NCBI RefSeq assembly: GCF_042678405.1
Contig: NZ_JBHTLI010000002.1
Coordinates: forward strand, 345,271 to 409,270
Direction: 5' to 3'
Length of the DNA stretch: 64,000 nucleotides
Source: Salegentibacter_A chungangensis
Lineage (GTDB): Bacteria; Bacteroidota; Bacteroidia; Flavobacteriales; Flavobacteriaceae
Of this stretch, positions 45,097 to 54,312 are shown piece by piece. The notes under the pieces are model-generated. The model was not told the DNA's origin, searched no databases, and saw nothing but the letters and a program-made list of their open reading frames with translations. Made by a program: the position numbers and the translations under genes. How positions within the stretch are numbered: position 1 is the stretch's first letter; the number at the start of each line of letters is the position of its first letter.

Positions 45097-45120
45097 GTAC
45101 GAAAAAAACCAATTTCGTAC
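45097..45120. promoter_or_regulatory. Inverted repeat upstream of dnaA
   Basis: GTACGAAA/TTTCGTAC is a perfect 8-bp inverted repeat (45097-45104 with 45113-45120), 47 nt before the dnaA start. Further CGTACA half-sites follow at about 45117-45122 and 45153-45159. A weak -7-like TAACTTTC lies at 45129-45136. It could be an operator for dnaA control. No canonical DnaA box (TTATnCACA) was seen here. Confidence 0.45.
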
Positions 45121-45166
45121 ATCAATTGTAACTTTCTACTAATCACTAAATAACGTACAATCTAGC

Positions 45167-46594
45167 ATGTCAGAAACTGCGCAATCAGTTTGGAATAACT
45201 GTCTAGCTTTTATAAAAGACAACATCACCCCTCAAGCCTACAAAACTTGGTTTGAACCTATACAAGCAGTAAAACTTACCGATTGTGCATTAAGCATACA
45301 GGTACCTTCTAAATTTTTCTATGAATGGCTGGAGGAACACTATGTTAAATTACTAAAGGTATCCCTTACCCGCGAGTTGGGAGAAAAGGCAAAACTGGTA
45401 TATGTTATTAAAATGGAGAACACCTACGGAAATAAACTTCCGTTCACTGAAAAAATTCCGAGTACCCAGCGTACAAATATGTCTTCTCAGGAGGTAGATG
45501 TTCCTATCAAGAATAAGAATCCCGAATTAAAGAACCCTTTCATTATTCCGGGAATCCGAAATGTAAAAATTGAATCTCAGTTAAACCCGAGTTACAACTT
45601 TGAGAATTTCCTTGAAGGCGATTCCAACAGGCTTGCCCGCTCTGCAGGTATGGCCGTGGCGAATAAACCAGGAGGCACTTCCTTTAACCCTCTACTGATA
45701 TTTGGAGGAGTTGGACTGGGTAAAACCCATCTTGCTCACGCAATTGGTGTTGAGATCAAGGATAATTATCCTGAGAAAACGGTCCTTTATATTTCTGCTG
45801 AAAAATTCACACAACAATATATAGAGTCTGTTAAGAAGAATAATCGTAACGATTTTATTCATTTCTACCAGATTATAGATGTACTTATAGTTGATGACAT
45901 TCAGTTGTTATCAGGAAAGGCAGGAACACAGGATGTATTCTTCCATATCTTTAACCACCTTCACCAGAACGGAAAACAGGTGATTCTTACCAGTGATAAG
46001 GCACCGGTAGATATGCAGGATATTGAACAGCGTTTGCTTTCAAGATTCAAATGGGGACTTTCAGCTGAATTACAGCACCCTGATTTTGAAACTAGAGTGT
46101 CCATAATCAAGAATAAGCTTTACCGCGATGGAGTTGAAATGCCGGAAGACATTATTGAATTCCTTGCCAACAACATCAAAGCGAACATCAGGGAATTGGA
46201 AGGAGCAATCATTTCCCTTATCGCACACTCGTCTTTCAACAGAAAAGATGTGACGCTTGAACTGGCTAAAAAGATTGTTGATAACTACGTTAAGAATACA
46301 AAGCGGGAAGTTTCCATAGATTATATTCAGAAAGTAGTAAGCGATTACTTCCAGATGGATGTGGAAACCCTGCAGTCTAAGACCCGTAAACGCCATATCG
46401 TACAGGCAAGGCAACTTGCGATGTTCTTTTCTAAAAAGTTCACCAAGGCATCCCTGGCGAGTATCGGGACGCAAATTGGCAATCGTGATCACGCTACCGT
46501 GCTTCACGCCTGCAAAACGGTAGACAACCTTTCATCTACGGATAAACAATTCAAAAAATTTGTTGAAGACCTCAACAAGAAACTGACGATATAA
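45167..46594 (+). CDS. dnaA: Chromosomal replication initiator protein DnaA
   Basis: A 475-residue DnaA with all four domains: N-terminal domain I (to ~85), linker, AAA+ domain with Walker A FGGVGLGKTHLAHAI (Lys186 region) and Walker B VDDIQLLSG, and the C-terminal DNA-binding signature IGNRDHATVLHACKTV. It opens the origin of replication. An inverted repeat lies in front of it, and the origin itself was not identified in this window. Confidence 0.98.
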   Translation: MSETAQSVWNNCLAFIKDNITPQAYKTWFEPIQAVKLTDCALSIQVPSKFFYEWLEEHYVKLLKVSLTRELGEKAKLVYVIKMENTYGNKLPFTEKIPSTQRTNMSSQEVDVPIKNKNPELKNPFIIPGIRNVKIESQLNPSYNFENFLEGDSNRLARSAGMAVANKPGGTSFNPLLIFGGVGLGKTHLAHAIGVEIKDNYPEKTVLYISAEKFTQQYIESVKKNNRNDFIHFYQIIDVLIVDDIQLLSGKAGTQDVFFHIFNHLHQNGKQVILTSDKAPVDMQDIEQRLLSRFKWGLSAELQHPDFETRVSIIKNKLYRDGVEMPEDIIEFLANNIKANIRELEGAIISLIAHSSFNRKDVTLELAKKIVDNYVKNTKREVSIDYIQKVVSDYFQMDVETLQSKTRKRHIVQARQLAMFFSKKFTKASLASIGTQIGNRDHATVLHACKTVDNLSSTDKQFKKFVEDLNKKLTI

Positions 46595-46604
46595 AAAGAC
46601 ATTT

Positions 46605-47066
46605 ATGAAAACCAGGGTGTTGATGGTGTGTTTAGGCAATATTTGCAGATCGCCTCTTGCCGAAGGAATTCTGAAATCGAAAGTAAACTCTGACGAAATT
46701 GAAGTGCAATCGGCTGGAACGGGGGATTATCATATAGATGAAAAACCTGATAAACGCTCTATTGCCATTGCCAGAAAATACAATCTGGATATCACTGACC
46801 AGCGCGGAAGGCAATTCAAGGCTTCCGATTTTGATGCATTCGATCATATTTATGTAATGGATAACTCCAATTACAAAGATGTGATCTCGCTTGCTAAAGC
46901 TGAAGAAGAAAAGGAAAAAGTAAAACTTATCCTCAATGAGATCTTCCCGGGAGAGAATGTGGATGTTCCCGACCCTTATTTTGGAGGAGATCACGGCTTC
47001 GAGAATGTTTACCAGATGCTAGAAGAAGCCTGCGAGATCATCGCAGAGAAACTAAGACAGAAATAA
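46605..47066 (+). CDS. Low-molecular-weight protein-tyrosine-phosphatase
   Basis: A 153-residue phosphatase with the P-loop VCLGNICRSPLAEG (Cys9, Arg15) and the general-acid Asp in the DPYFGG loop. Members dephosphorylate tyrosine-phosphorylated proteins, often with a role in polysaccharide export or stress. It starts 11 nt after dnaA ends and is followed 8 nt later by the methylase gene. Confidence 0.94.
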   Translation: MKTRVLMVCLGNICRSPLAEGILKSKVNSDEIEVQSAGTGDYHIDEKPDKRSIAIARKYNLDITDQRGRQFKASDFDAFDHIYVMDNSNYKDVISLAKAEEEKEKVKLILNEIFPGENVDVPDPYFGGDHGFENVYQMLEEACEIIAEKLRQK

Positions 47067-47073
47067 GATTATA

Positions 47074-47805
47074 ATGAGCAGTTCGCCCTACAAATATTCC
47101 GGTAAGTTATATCTTATCCCTACAACTCTGGGCGAAACAGAACCACTTGAGGTGTTGCCCGCACCGGTGCAAAAAACCGTAGAACGAATCAGCACTTATA
47201 TTGTTGAGAACGAAAAGACCGCCAGGAGAAGGATCAAAAAACTGGTCCCTTCCAAAGAGCAGTCTCGGTTGAAATTATATGCTTTGAACAAATTTACAGA
47301 GATCAGTGAATTACCATCTTTTCTTGAAGAATGCAGAAAGGGAAATGATATAGGACTCATCAGTGAAGCCGGTTGCCCGGGAGTTGCAGATCCAGGGACC
47401 GAAATTGTGAAGCTGGCTCACCAACAGGGAATCCAGGTTGTTCCGCTTGTTGGACCATCTTCCATTCTACTGGCAATGATGGGCAGCGGAATGAACGGTC
47501 AAAGTTTTACTTTTCACGGATATTTACCAATAGATAAAAAAGAAAGAAAACAGGAATTGAAATTGCTCGAACGCATTTCGGCCGAAAGAAATCAGGCGCA
47601 AATATTCATTGAAACCCCTTACAGAAATGAAAAACTTCTGGAGGATCTCAAACAATACCTTCATCCGGCCACAAGACTTTGTATCGCCTGTGATCTCACA
47701 TTACCAACTGAATTCATCTTAACCCAGCCAATAGCCGACTGGAAAAAGACAAAAACCGATCTTCATAAAAGACCGGCTATATTTATTATTCAAAAAGAAA
47801 TTTAG
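47074..47805 (+). CDS. RsmI-like SAM-dependent methyltransferase (TP-methylase fold)
   Basis: A 243-residue tetrapyrrole-methylase-fold enzyme. It shows the N-terminal LYLIPTTLGETE opening in place of RsmI's LYVVATPIGN, an internal GLISEAGCPGVADPG in place of SDAGTPLISDPG, and VVPLVGPSSILLAM. The family resemblance is to RsmI (2'-O-methylation of C1402 in 16S rRNA), but the changes suggest a divergent paralogue or another substrate. It is 8 nt after the phosphatase gene, and convergent with the gene at 47807 with 1 nt between. Confidence 0.82.
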   Translation: MSSSPYKYSGKLYLIPTTLGETEPLEVLPAPVQKTVERISTYIVENEKTARRRIKKLVPSKEQSRLKLYALNKFTEISELPSFLEECRKGNDIGLISEAGCPGVADPGTEIVKLAHQQGIQVVPLVGPSSILLAMMGSGMNGQSFTFHGYLPIDKKERKQELKLLERISAERNQAQIFIETPYRNEKLLEDLKQYLHPATRLCIACDLTLPTEFILTQPIADWKKTKTDLHKRPAIFIIQKEI

Positions 47806-47806
47806 G

Positions 47807-48457
47807 TCAGGAGTTTAGAGATACTCTTGGTAGTCTTTCAGGCTTCACAAAGGAGGTATCATACCCGCTAAATCGCTTCATATAGGTTTTAATAGTAGTC
47901 CCGAACGCATCACTAAAGGCCTGAGCGCCCCAGCTTCTAAGATACTTCTTCACACTACCAGGACCCGCAAGGTGTGCAGCAGCAAGAATTCCGGATTCGG
48001 TCACCTCTACCCCGTTTATCACTTTCCCTACAAAACGGTCTATATCTCTTTTTAGGATCCATTTATTTCGAGAAGCATTGGCATAGAATGCTGCTTCCTG
48101 TAATTCTGGAGAATTCAGAAACTCCTGAGTGTCGTAAATTCCAATAAGCTCCAGGGTTCCTTTTCCAAACTGGTATTTTCCGAGATAACCATAATCATTG
48201 ATGGTCTTATAGTCCCCACGGGATTCTTTAAAACCTACAGCTTCTTTAAAACCCAAATAGGATTTTCCGAGACGTGGAGAAACAATAATCTGAGGTTCTT
48301 TGATCTCATTTACAATCTCCGGAGAAACAGTATAATCAAGATCCAGGTTTGCTGTAGAAAAAGCCTCCAGTTTTGCCGCTTCCTTAGTTGAAAAACTAAA
48401 AAGCATTGAGCCTGCAAAAACAGGCAAGATTGAAAATTTTACAATTTTCTTTCTCAT
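47807..48457 (-). CDS. Lysozyme-like exported protein
   Basis: The 216-residue protein has an N-terminal signal-like segment (residues 1-25) and a lysozyme/transglycosylase-like core. The candidate catalytic Glu lies in VGFKESRGDYKTI, followed by GYLGKYQFGKGTLELIG and ILAAAHLAGPGSVKKYL, a layout like SLT-type enzymes. It is often annotated as a LysM or peptidoglycan-binding protein, though no LysM repeat is visible here. It probably acts on peptidoglycan, with mltG next along. Confidence 0.7.
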   Translation of the reverse strand: MRKKIVKFSILPVFAGSMLFSFSTKEAAKLEAFSTANLDLDYTVSPEIVNEIKEPQIIVSPRLGKSYLGFKEAVGFKESRGDYKTINDYGYLGKYQFGKGTLELIGIYDTQEFLNSPELQEAAFYANASRNKWILKRDIDRFVGKVINGVEVTESGILAAAHLAGPGSVKKYLRSWGAQAFSDAFGTTIKTYMKRFSGYDTSFVKPERLPRVSLNS

Positions 48458-48530
48458 TACATTTAGTTTCTGAAGAGTTAACGGTCTAAGCCTAAAATAA
48501 AGGTTTTAAACCCTCTCCAAATTGCGGCAG

Positions 48531-48538
48531 CAAATGTA
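48531..48538 (-). promoter_or_regulatory. -7 box of the lysozyme-like gene
   Basis: Minus-strand TACATTTG matches TAnnTTTG, giving a leader of about 70 nt before the ATG at 48457. Confidence 0.5.
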
Positions 48539-48669
48539 CAACAATTTTTAATAATTTGATATACAGCCTGTTAAACAAAAACCAAAAGTTACAGCAAGCT
48601 TAACGAAACTATAAGAAACAGCTAATGATCAAGTTAGAGCTTTCTTAAAGAAAAGTCCTTGAAAATATT

Positions 48670-49713
48670 TTATCGTTTGATGCCTTTTTCGTTGATCCAA
48701 CGCACATATTCCTGCTTATTTCTGTTATGTTGAGCTAGGTTTTTGGCGAATTTATGATAGCCAAAATTCTTCACGTCTGCCACAAAATAGAAGTAATCGT
48801 GATCCTCATAATTAAGGACCGCATCAATAGATGAAATATCGGGCATCGCTATGGGTCCGGGAGGCAATTCCTTGTACATATAAGTATTATAGGGAGAATC
48901 CAGCTTAAGATCCTTATAGAGCACTCTTTTTATAATGGTATCGAATTTCTTCGTCCTTTCTTTTATAGCATAGATCACGGTAGGATCGGCATCGAGCTTC
49001 CACCCGTTCTTGTAACGATTTATATAGACTCCTGCTACCCGCGGCCTTTCGTCCACTTTTGCTGTTTCCTTCTGAACAATGGATGCCAGAGTATACACTT
49101 CCTCGGGACTCAAGCCTATGCTCTCGGCCTTCTTCAATCTTGATTCGTTCCAGAATCTGTTGTATTCCTTTTTCATTCTTTCACGGAACTCTTCGGCTGA
49201 AGTATTCCAGAAAAATTCATACTTATTCGGGATATACATTGCCATTGCCCGGGCTTCAGAAAGTTTGTTCTCCTTGAGAAATTTCTCTTCTTTCATAGCT
49301 TTCAACAAGGAAGCGCTATCGGCTTCTATCTGCACAGCAACCCGCCCCGCCAGATCTTCGAGCCTTTCCTGATTATTAAAGGTTACATCTAAAGGAATGT
49401 TCCTGCTCCTAAGAGTATTCACCATTTCGTTGTTGTTCATCCCTTTCTTCAGGATAAATCTCCCCGCCCTTATATTTTGATCATACGCCTTCTTCTGAGC
49501 CACGATATTGAAGGACTCAAGATCATCCACCAAGGGTCTTATACTATCTAAGACCATTTGGTAGTCGGCTCCGGTAGGCACCAGCACCACGGCCTGTTCT
49601 TCTGAAAAAGCGGTATTTGCTGAAAAGATACTTGTATAGATGTAATAGCTGAAAATTGATAAAGCTATGATCCCAAGCAAAGCCACAGCCACTAAGATTT
49701 TTTTAATGTACAT
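48670..49713 (-). CDS. mltG: Endolytic murein transglycosylase
   Basis: A 347-residue MltG with an N-terminal transmembrane segment (about residues 7-28), a LysM-like region and a YceG catalytic domain with EEVYTLASIVQKETAK (catalytic Glu) and GVYINRYKNGWKLDADPTVIYA, later ELPPGPIAMPDISSIDAVLN. It cuts nascent glycan strands in the periplasm to release them. It overlaps the GNAT gene by 11 nt, and that overlaps dapF by 7 nt. Confidence 0.95.
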   Translation of the reverse strand: MYIKKILVAVALLGIIALSIFSYYIYTSIFSANTAFSEEQAVVLVPTGADYQMVLDSIRPLVDDLESFNIVAQKKAYDQNIRAGRFILKKGMNNNEMVNTLRSRNIPLDVTFNNQERLEDLAGRVAVQIEADSASLLKAMKEEKFLKENKLSEARAMAMYIPNKYEFFWNTSAEEFRERMKKEYNRFWNESRLKKAESIGLSPEEVYTLASIVQKETAKVDERPRVAGVYINRYKNGWKLDADPTVIYAIKERTKKFDTIIKRVLYKDLKLDSPYNTYMYKELPPGPIAMPDISSIDAVLNYEDHDYFYFVADVKNFGYHKFAKNLAQHNRNKQEYVRWINEKGIKR

Positions 49714-50233
49714 TATTTATAAGCTGATATAAAAGTTCATCTTTAAAGGAACCGTTCACCAGGTTCCAGTCTTTTTTTATGCCGGTATTCTCAAAGCCCT
49801 GTTTTTCAAAAAGGCGCCTGCTGGCGAGATTATCCTCGCCAATATTAGCATAAACCTGGTGAAGATCAAGGTGATTAAAACAATATTTACAGATAAGGCC
49901 AAGGCTTTCGGCTCCATAGCCTTTTTTCCGGTCTGAAGTTTCTGCTATGATGATTCCCAAAGCTGCCCGGCGACTCTTAGGATCGAAATCATAAATATCT
50001 ATTAAACCCACCTGGGCTCCTTCCAGGTTACAGATAACAAGGCGAAGCTGTTTCATCTCATACACATCACGATGAGAGTTGCGGAGATATTGTCTTATCA
50101 GGTGACGGGAATAAGGAGTTTGCGCAGCACTAACCTCCCAAAGATCTTCCTTATTTTCTATACAATGAACAAAATCCAGGTCTTCAGGCTCCAGTGCCCT
50201 AAGGTAAATTTTCTCTCCTTTTAAAGTTAGCAT
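49703..50233 (-). CDS. GNAT (RimJ/RimL-type) N-acetyltransferase
   Basis: A 176-residue acetyltransferase with LRALEPEDLDFVHCIE at the start, the acetyl-CoA loop DRKKGYGAESLGLICKYCF, and the NLASRRLFEKQGFENTG block, typical of RimJ/RimL/SpeG relatives. The substrate is unknown, though protein N-terminal or polyamine acetylation is common in this group. Translational overlap links it with dapF and mltG. Confidence 0.9.
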   Translation of the reverse strand: MLTLKGEKIYLRALEPEDLDFVHCIENKEDLWEVSAAQTPYSRHLIRQYLRNSHRDVYEMKQLRLVICNLEGAQVGLIDIYDFDPKSRRAALGIIIAETSDRKKGYGAESLGLICKYCFNHLDLHQVYANIGEDNLASRRLFEKQGFENTGIKKDWNLVNGSFKDELLYQLINNVH

Positions 50234-51036
50234 TCCATCTCTCCTTTAAATACCATTTCTGCAGGCCCGGTTAACCATACATTTTCGTAAGCACCGGTAG
50301 AAGATTTCTCGAAAGAAACCGAGAGTTCACCACCCGGAGCGATAAGCTTAATATTATTCCCATTGGCCCGTCCCGAAGAGTTTGCCGCAATAGCGACAGC
50401 CGTCACACCGGTACCGCAGGAAAGCGTTTCATCTTCAACACCACGCTCATAGGTTCTCACTAAAAAGGTATTCTCTTCTTCGGGTTCAGCGAAATTTACG
50501 TTGGTGCCCCCGTTTCGGTATTCTTCAGAATACCTGATCGTGGCTCCTTCTACCTTTACATCCAGATCTTTCACATTCTTGGTAAACACGATATGGTGCG
50601 GAGAACCCGTATCAAGGAAAGAAGTATTCCCGGTTTGATTAACTTCATCTACGTTTTGCATTTGCAGACTTACCAGGCCATTATTGGTCTTTGCCTTGTG
50701 AGGCCCGTCTATAGCCGTAAAAGAAGCTTCCTCCTTAATGATTCCCAGGAATTTGGCAAAAGCCACCAGACATCTTCCTCCATTCCCGCACATACTGCTT
50801 TGGTTGCCGTCTGCATTGAAATAGACCATTTTAAAGTCATCTTCAGCTCTCTCCGGATGCTCCAGCAGAATGAGACCGTCAGCACCTATGCCAAATTTAC
50901 GGTCACACAGGCGACTGATTAATTTGGTATTATTTTTGGAAATAATTTCCTGACGATTATCTATCATCACAAAATCATTTCCGGTGCCCTGATATTTATA
51001 AAATGTCAATTTCATCCAATACTTTTTGAGTGGCAC
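50227..51036 (-). CDS. dapF: Diaminopimelate epimerase
   Basis: A frame of 269 residues, with the likely start at Met 8 (51015), giving MKLTFYKYQGTGNDFVMIDNR. The two catalytic Cys lie in MCGNGGRCL and in LSCGTGVTAVA. The enzyme converts LL- to meso-diaminopimelate for peptidoglycan and lysine. It shares a unit with mltG, so both touch cell-wall synthesis. The dapA gene is 17 kb away. Confidence 0.96.
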   Translation of the reverse strand: MPLKKYWMKLTFYKYQGTGNDFVMIDNRQEIISKNNTKLISRLCDRKFGIGADGLILLEHPERAEDDFKMVYFNADGNQSSMCGNGGRCLVAFAKFLGIIKEEASFTAIDGPHKAKTNNGLVSLQMQNVDEVNQTGNTSFLDTGSPHHIVFTKNVKDLDVKVEGATIRYSEEYRNGGTNVNFAEPEEENTFLVRTYERGVEDETLSCGTGVTAVAIAANSSGRANGNNIKLIAPGGELSVSFEKSSTGAYENVWLTGPAEMVFKGEMEC

Positions 51037-51149
51037 AAATATACAATAAACAAGCAGATTTTCGGGGTGTTAAATGGTCGTTAAAGTTCCAAGGAACACA
51101 TACTAAATTTATAATATATATAGTTGATTAATTAAAAATTCTACTTAAA

Positions 51150-52550
51150 ATGAAGAGATTCGCCAGTTTACTTATCGTTTCAGTTTTAGGAGGAGCCCTT
51201 ACCCTGGGAAGCTATAAACTTTTTTTCGAAGATCAGAACACAATACCTTCTCTGCCCAAGGATACTTCCGCTCAAAATAATTTTATCCCTGCCGACCTTT
51301 CTACCAGGGCTTACGGGACCAATGCCGATTTTACCGAAGTTGCCGAAAAGACCGTACACGCCGTGGTTCACGTAAAAAACGTAGCCGTCTTTAAAGGCCC
51401 GAGAAATGCGTGGGAATATTATTTCCGCGGAAATCAGGGCGGTCGGGCACTTCAGGGAGCAGGCTCAGGAGTCATTATTTCTCCTGACGGTTTTATAGTC
51501 ACCAATAATCACGTGATAAAAGGTGCCAGTGAGATTGAAGTCACCCTTAACAATAATGAAACCTATACCGCTGAAGTCATAGGGACAGATCCAATTTCTG
51601 ATATTGCTCTAATTAAAATAGATGCCGAAGATCTTCAATATATCCCTTTTGGAGATTCCAATAATGTAAAACTCGGCGAGTGGGTTTTAGCTGTCGGTAA
51701 CCCATTTAACCTAAAATCTACGGTTACGGCCGGCATTATTAGTGCCACAGCCAGGGACCTGAATACCAGGGATGCAACCCCTCAATCATTTATCCAGACC
51801 GATGCCGCGATAAACCCGGGAAACAGTGGCGGTGCACTGGTTAATATTAACGGAGAACTTATAGGAATCAATACCGCAATTACTTCTCAAACCGGAAGCT
51901 ATATTGGCTATGCCTTTGCCGTTCCTTCTAACAATGCACGCAAGATCGTTGAAGATATTATGGAGTATGGCGATGTACAACAGGGAATCCTGGGTATTCG
52001 CGGGGGAAGCATTAATCAGCAGGCGATGGAAGAATTCGACCTTAGTACTTCACAGGGAGTTTATGTTGCAGATGTGACCACCGGCAGCGGAGCTGAAAAA
52101 GCAGGCCTGAAACCGGGAGATGTTATCAGGAAAATAGATAATATCGAGATCAAGAAATTTTCAGACCTAACGGGGTATATCAACTCCAAAAGGCCCAATG
52201 ATGAAGTCCTGGTAAGGATCTTAAGAGATGGCGAAGAAAAAGAAGTGAACGTAAAGCTTACCAAGTATGATTCTTACCAGATTCAGGCGATAGGCCTTGA
52301 GGTTGCAAATGCCACAAAAGCCGAATTGGAAAAGGCCAAAGCCGAGCACGGGGTTAAGATTAGCCGAACCCTGGTAAAAAGTCTCCCTGCCGACGAACTG
52401 GTAGGAACCATTATTACCGAGATCGATAATCAGCAGGTATCCAGCATCAGGGATGTTCAAAAAATATTTGCAGCAAGAAGCAGTACTGAACCTATTGTGG
52501 TAACCTTTATAGACAAGTCTGGGCAAAAACAGCGCCTTGTATGGAGGTAA
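51150..52550 (+). CDS. degP: HtrA/DegP-family serine protease
   Basis: A 466-residue periplasmic protease. It has an N-terminal signal/TM segment, the trypsin-like domain with His121 (VTNNHVIKG), Asp151 (SDIALIKI) and Ser226 (NPGNSGGAL), then two PDZ domains (about 270-360 and 370-465). It degrades or refolds damaged envelope proteins. It is monocistronic with a terminator at 52577. Confidence 0.95.
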   Translation: MKRFASLLIVSVLGGALTLGSYKLFFEDQNTIPSLPKDTSAQNNFIPADLSTRAYGTNADFTEVAEKTVHAVVHVKNVAVFKGPRNAWEYYFRGNQGGRALQGAGSGVIISPDGFIVTNNHVIKGASEIEVTLNNNETYTAEVIGTDPISDIALIKIDAEDLQYIPFGDSNNVKLGEWVLAVGNPFNLKSTVTAGIISATARDLNTRDATPQSFIQTDAAINPGNSGGALVNINGELIGINTAITSQTGSYIGYAFAVPSNNARKIVEDIMEYGDVQQGILGIRGGSINQQAMEEFDLSTSQGVYVADVTTGSGAEKAGLKPGDVIRKIDNIEIKKFSDLTGYINSKRPNDEVLVRILRDGEEKEVNVKLTKYDSYQIQAIGLEVANATKAELEKAKAEHGVKISRTLVKSLPADELVGTIITEIDNQQVSSIRDVQKIFAARSSTEPIVVTFIDKSGQKQRLVWR

Positions 52551-52576
52551 AACGTTTTTTATCAAAATCGAGTCTG

Positions 52577-52605
52577 AACTCCCTTATTAAGAGGGAGTTT
52601 TTTTA
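52577..52605 (+). terminator. Terminator of the HtrA gene
   Basis: AACTCCCT/AGGGAGTT (52577-52584 with 52592-52599) and a following T run. Confidence 0.85.
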
Positions 52606-52639
52606 TTCAAAAAACTTTTACGAAAACGTTTGAAATATA

Positions 52640-52647
52640 TACTTTTG
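52640..52647 (+). promoter_or_regulatory. -7 box of the GAPDH gene
   Basis: TACTTTTG matches TAnnTTTG exactly and is followed by GC; the ATG at 52678 is 30 nt downstream. Confidence 0.65.
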
Positions 52648-52677
52648 CGCCAATTCTAAACAAACAACATAACAAAA

Positions 52678-54126
52678 ATGAGCTTTAACAAAGTTTACGA
52701 AAAAGAGCTTGCATTTCAGGCCAACAGAAGAAAGGCCACGGTAGAATTCATTAAAATTGTAAGTGATTTGTGGTATGACAAATCCATAGAACTGGTACTT
52801 TTCAGAAACCAGCTAATTAACCGAAATGTAAGCGATATTCTTAATTTGCACGAATATGCAGGTGAATTTGTGCAAAAGCCAATTTCGATCTTTGATTCTG
52901 TTGAGATCGCTCAAGCCATTAAAGACCTTGACCTGCCTCCTGCAAAACTGGATATCGGAAAACTTACTTACGAGTACCACCTTGAAGATGAACAGCACGG
53001 CAATGCAATGGCATTTGTTTCTAACAAGCTTAAGGATGCCAAAAAAACTGAAACGGTTATGCCAAAAGATGTTGTGCTTTATGGTTTCGGAAGAATTGGA
53101 AGGCTTGTTGCCAGGGAACTGATGACCAGGACCGGAAAAGGAAACCAGTTAAGACTTCGTGCCGTGGTAACCCGCGGAAAAGTAGACGAAAATGTACTTG
53201 AAAAAAGAGCCTCTCTTTTAAGAAGCGATTCTGTTCACGGAGAATTTTCAGGAACTGTTGCCGTAGATGTTGAAAAATCTGCATTGATCATCAACGGAAC
53301 TACGGTGCACATCATTTCGGCAAATCAGCCGGAAGATATTGACTATACCGAATATGGTATCGAGGATGCTCTAATTATTGATAATACCGGGGCTTTCCGT
53401 GATGAGGAAGCTCTTAAACGACACCTTTCAGCAAAAGGCGCAGCAAAAGTTTTACTTACAGCCCCAGGAAAAGGAATCCCTAATATAGTACACGGCGTAA
53501 ATCATACGGAATACAATCCTGATGAGATCTCCATTTTTTCAGCGGCTTCCTGTACCACCAATGCCATCACTCCTGTTCTTAAAGCGGTTGAAGATTCACT
53601 TGGAGTAGTACACGGACATCTTGAAACCATTCACGCATATACCAACGACCAGAACCTGGTAGACAATATGCACAGCAAATATCGCCGTGGTCGTGCCGCA
53701 GGATTAAATATGGTCATCACTGAAACCGGAGCAGGAAAAGCGGTAGCTAAGGCCCTACCGGTCTTTGAAGGCAAACTTACCTCGAATGCGATCAGAGTTC
53801 CCGTACCCAACGGCTCTCTTGCGATCCTGAACCTTGAGGTGCAAAGCGAAACTTCAGTGGATGGAGTGAATTCTATTCTGAAAAAATATGCTTTGGAAGG
53901 CGATCTTGTAGAGCAAATAAAATATTCTATAGATAACGAACTGGTATCATCAGACATTATCGGTTCTTCAGCTCCGGCTATTTATGACAGTAAGTCCACC
54001 ATTGTTTCAAACGATGGCAAGAATATTATTCTTTACATCTGGTATGACAATGAATATGGTTATAGCCACCAGGTGATAAGACTTGCAAAGTATATTGCAA
54101 AAGTAAGGAGATTCACCTATTACTAG
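52678..54126 (+). CDS. gap: Glyceraldehyde-3-phosphate dehydrogenase, long form
   Basis: A 482-residue GAPDH: ordinary GAPDH is about 335. The core starts near residue 130 with YGFGRIGRLVARE (GFGRIGR 136-142), and the catalytic Cys292 is in SAASCTTNAITP. About 130 extra N-terminal residues are predominantly helical and carry no known motif. The enzyme should act in glycolysis or gluconeogenesis. The extra domain occurs in other Bacteroidota GAPDHs as I recall, and may mediate oligomerisation. It has its own promoter and terminator. Confidence 0.95.
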   Translation: MSFNKVYEKELAFQANRRKATVEFIKIVSDLWYDKSIELVLFRNQLINRNVSDILNLHEYAGEFVQKPISIFDSVEIAQAIKDLDLPPAKLDIGKLTYEYHLEDEQHGNAMAFVSNKLKDAKKTETVMPKDVVLYGFGRIGRLVARELMTRTGKGNQLRLRAVVTRGKVDENVLEKRASLLRSDSVHGEFSGTVAVDVEKSALIINGTTVHIISANQPEDIDYTEYGIEDALIIDNTGAFRDEEALKRHLSAKGAAKVLLTAPGKGIPNIVHGVNHTEYNPDEISIFSAASCTTNAITPVLKAVEDSLGVVHGHLETIHAYTNDQNLVDNMHSKYRRGRAAGLNMVITETGAGKAVAKALPVFEGKLTSNAIRVPVPNGSLAILNLEVQSETSVDGVNSILKKYALEGDLVEQIKYSIDNELVSSDIIGSSAPAIYDSKSTIVSNDGKNIILYIWYDNEYGYSHQVIRLAKYIAKVRRFTYY

Positions 54127-54150
54127 AAAGGAATAAACTTCTGAAATTTT

Positions 54151-54176
54151 AACCCGTCTTTTAGGCGGGTTTTTTA
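54151..54176 (+). terminator. Terminator of the GAPDH gene
   Basis: AACCCGTC/GGCGGGTT (54151-54158 with 54164-54171, one G-U pair) then a T run. Confidence 0.85.
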
Positions 54177-54187
54177 TTTTATTCTCT

Positions 54188-54195
54188 TAATTTTG
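54188..54195 (+). promoter_or_regulatory. -7 box before the coiled-coil protein gene
   Basis: TAATTTTG matches exactly. It predicts a 110-nt leader containing a hairpin CCGGTT-ATTTG-AACCGG at 54220-54236 before the ATG at 54313. Confidence 0.6.
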
Positions 54196-54312
54196 CACAC
54201 CTAAAAATCTAATTACAAACCGGTTATTTGAACCGGACGCAATAAAGAATCCGAATTAACAATATGTCTGTTGCCGCGACGTTGTGTGTATTAATTTGAA
54301 AACCCCTAAAAA

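Noticed and set aside
44967..45166. Chromosomal origin next to dnaA
   Set aside because: AT-rich, but no TTATnCACA-type DnaA boxes or repeat cluster could be found.
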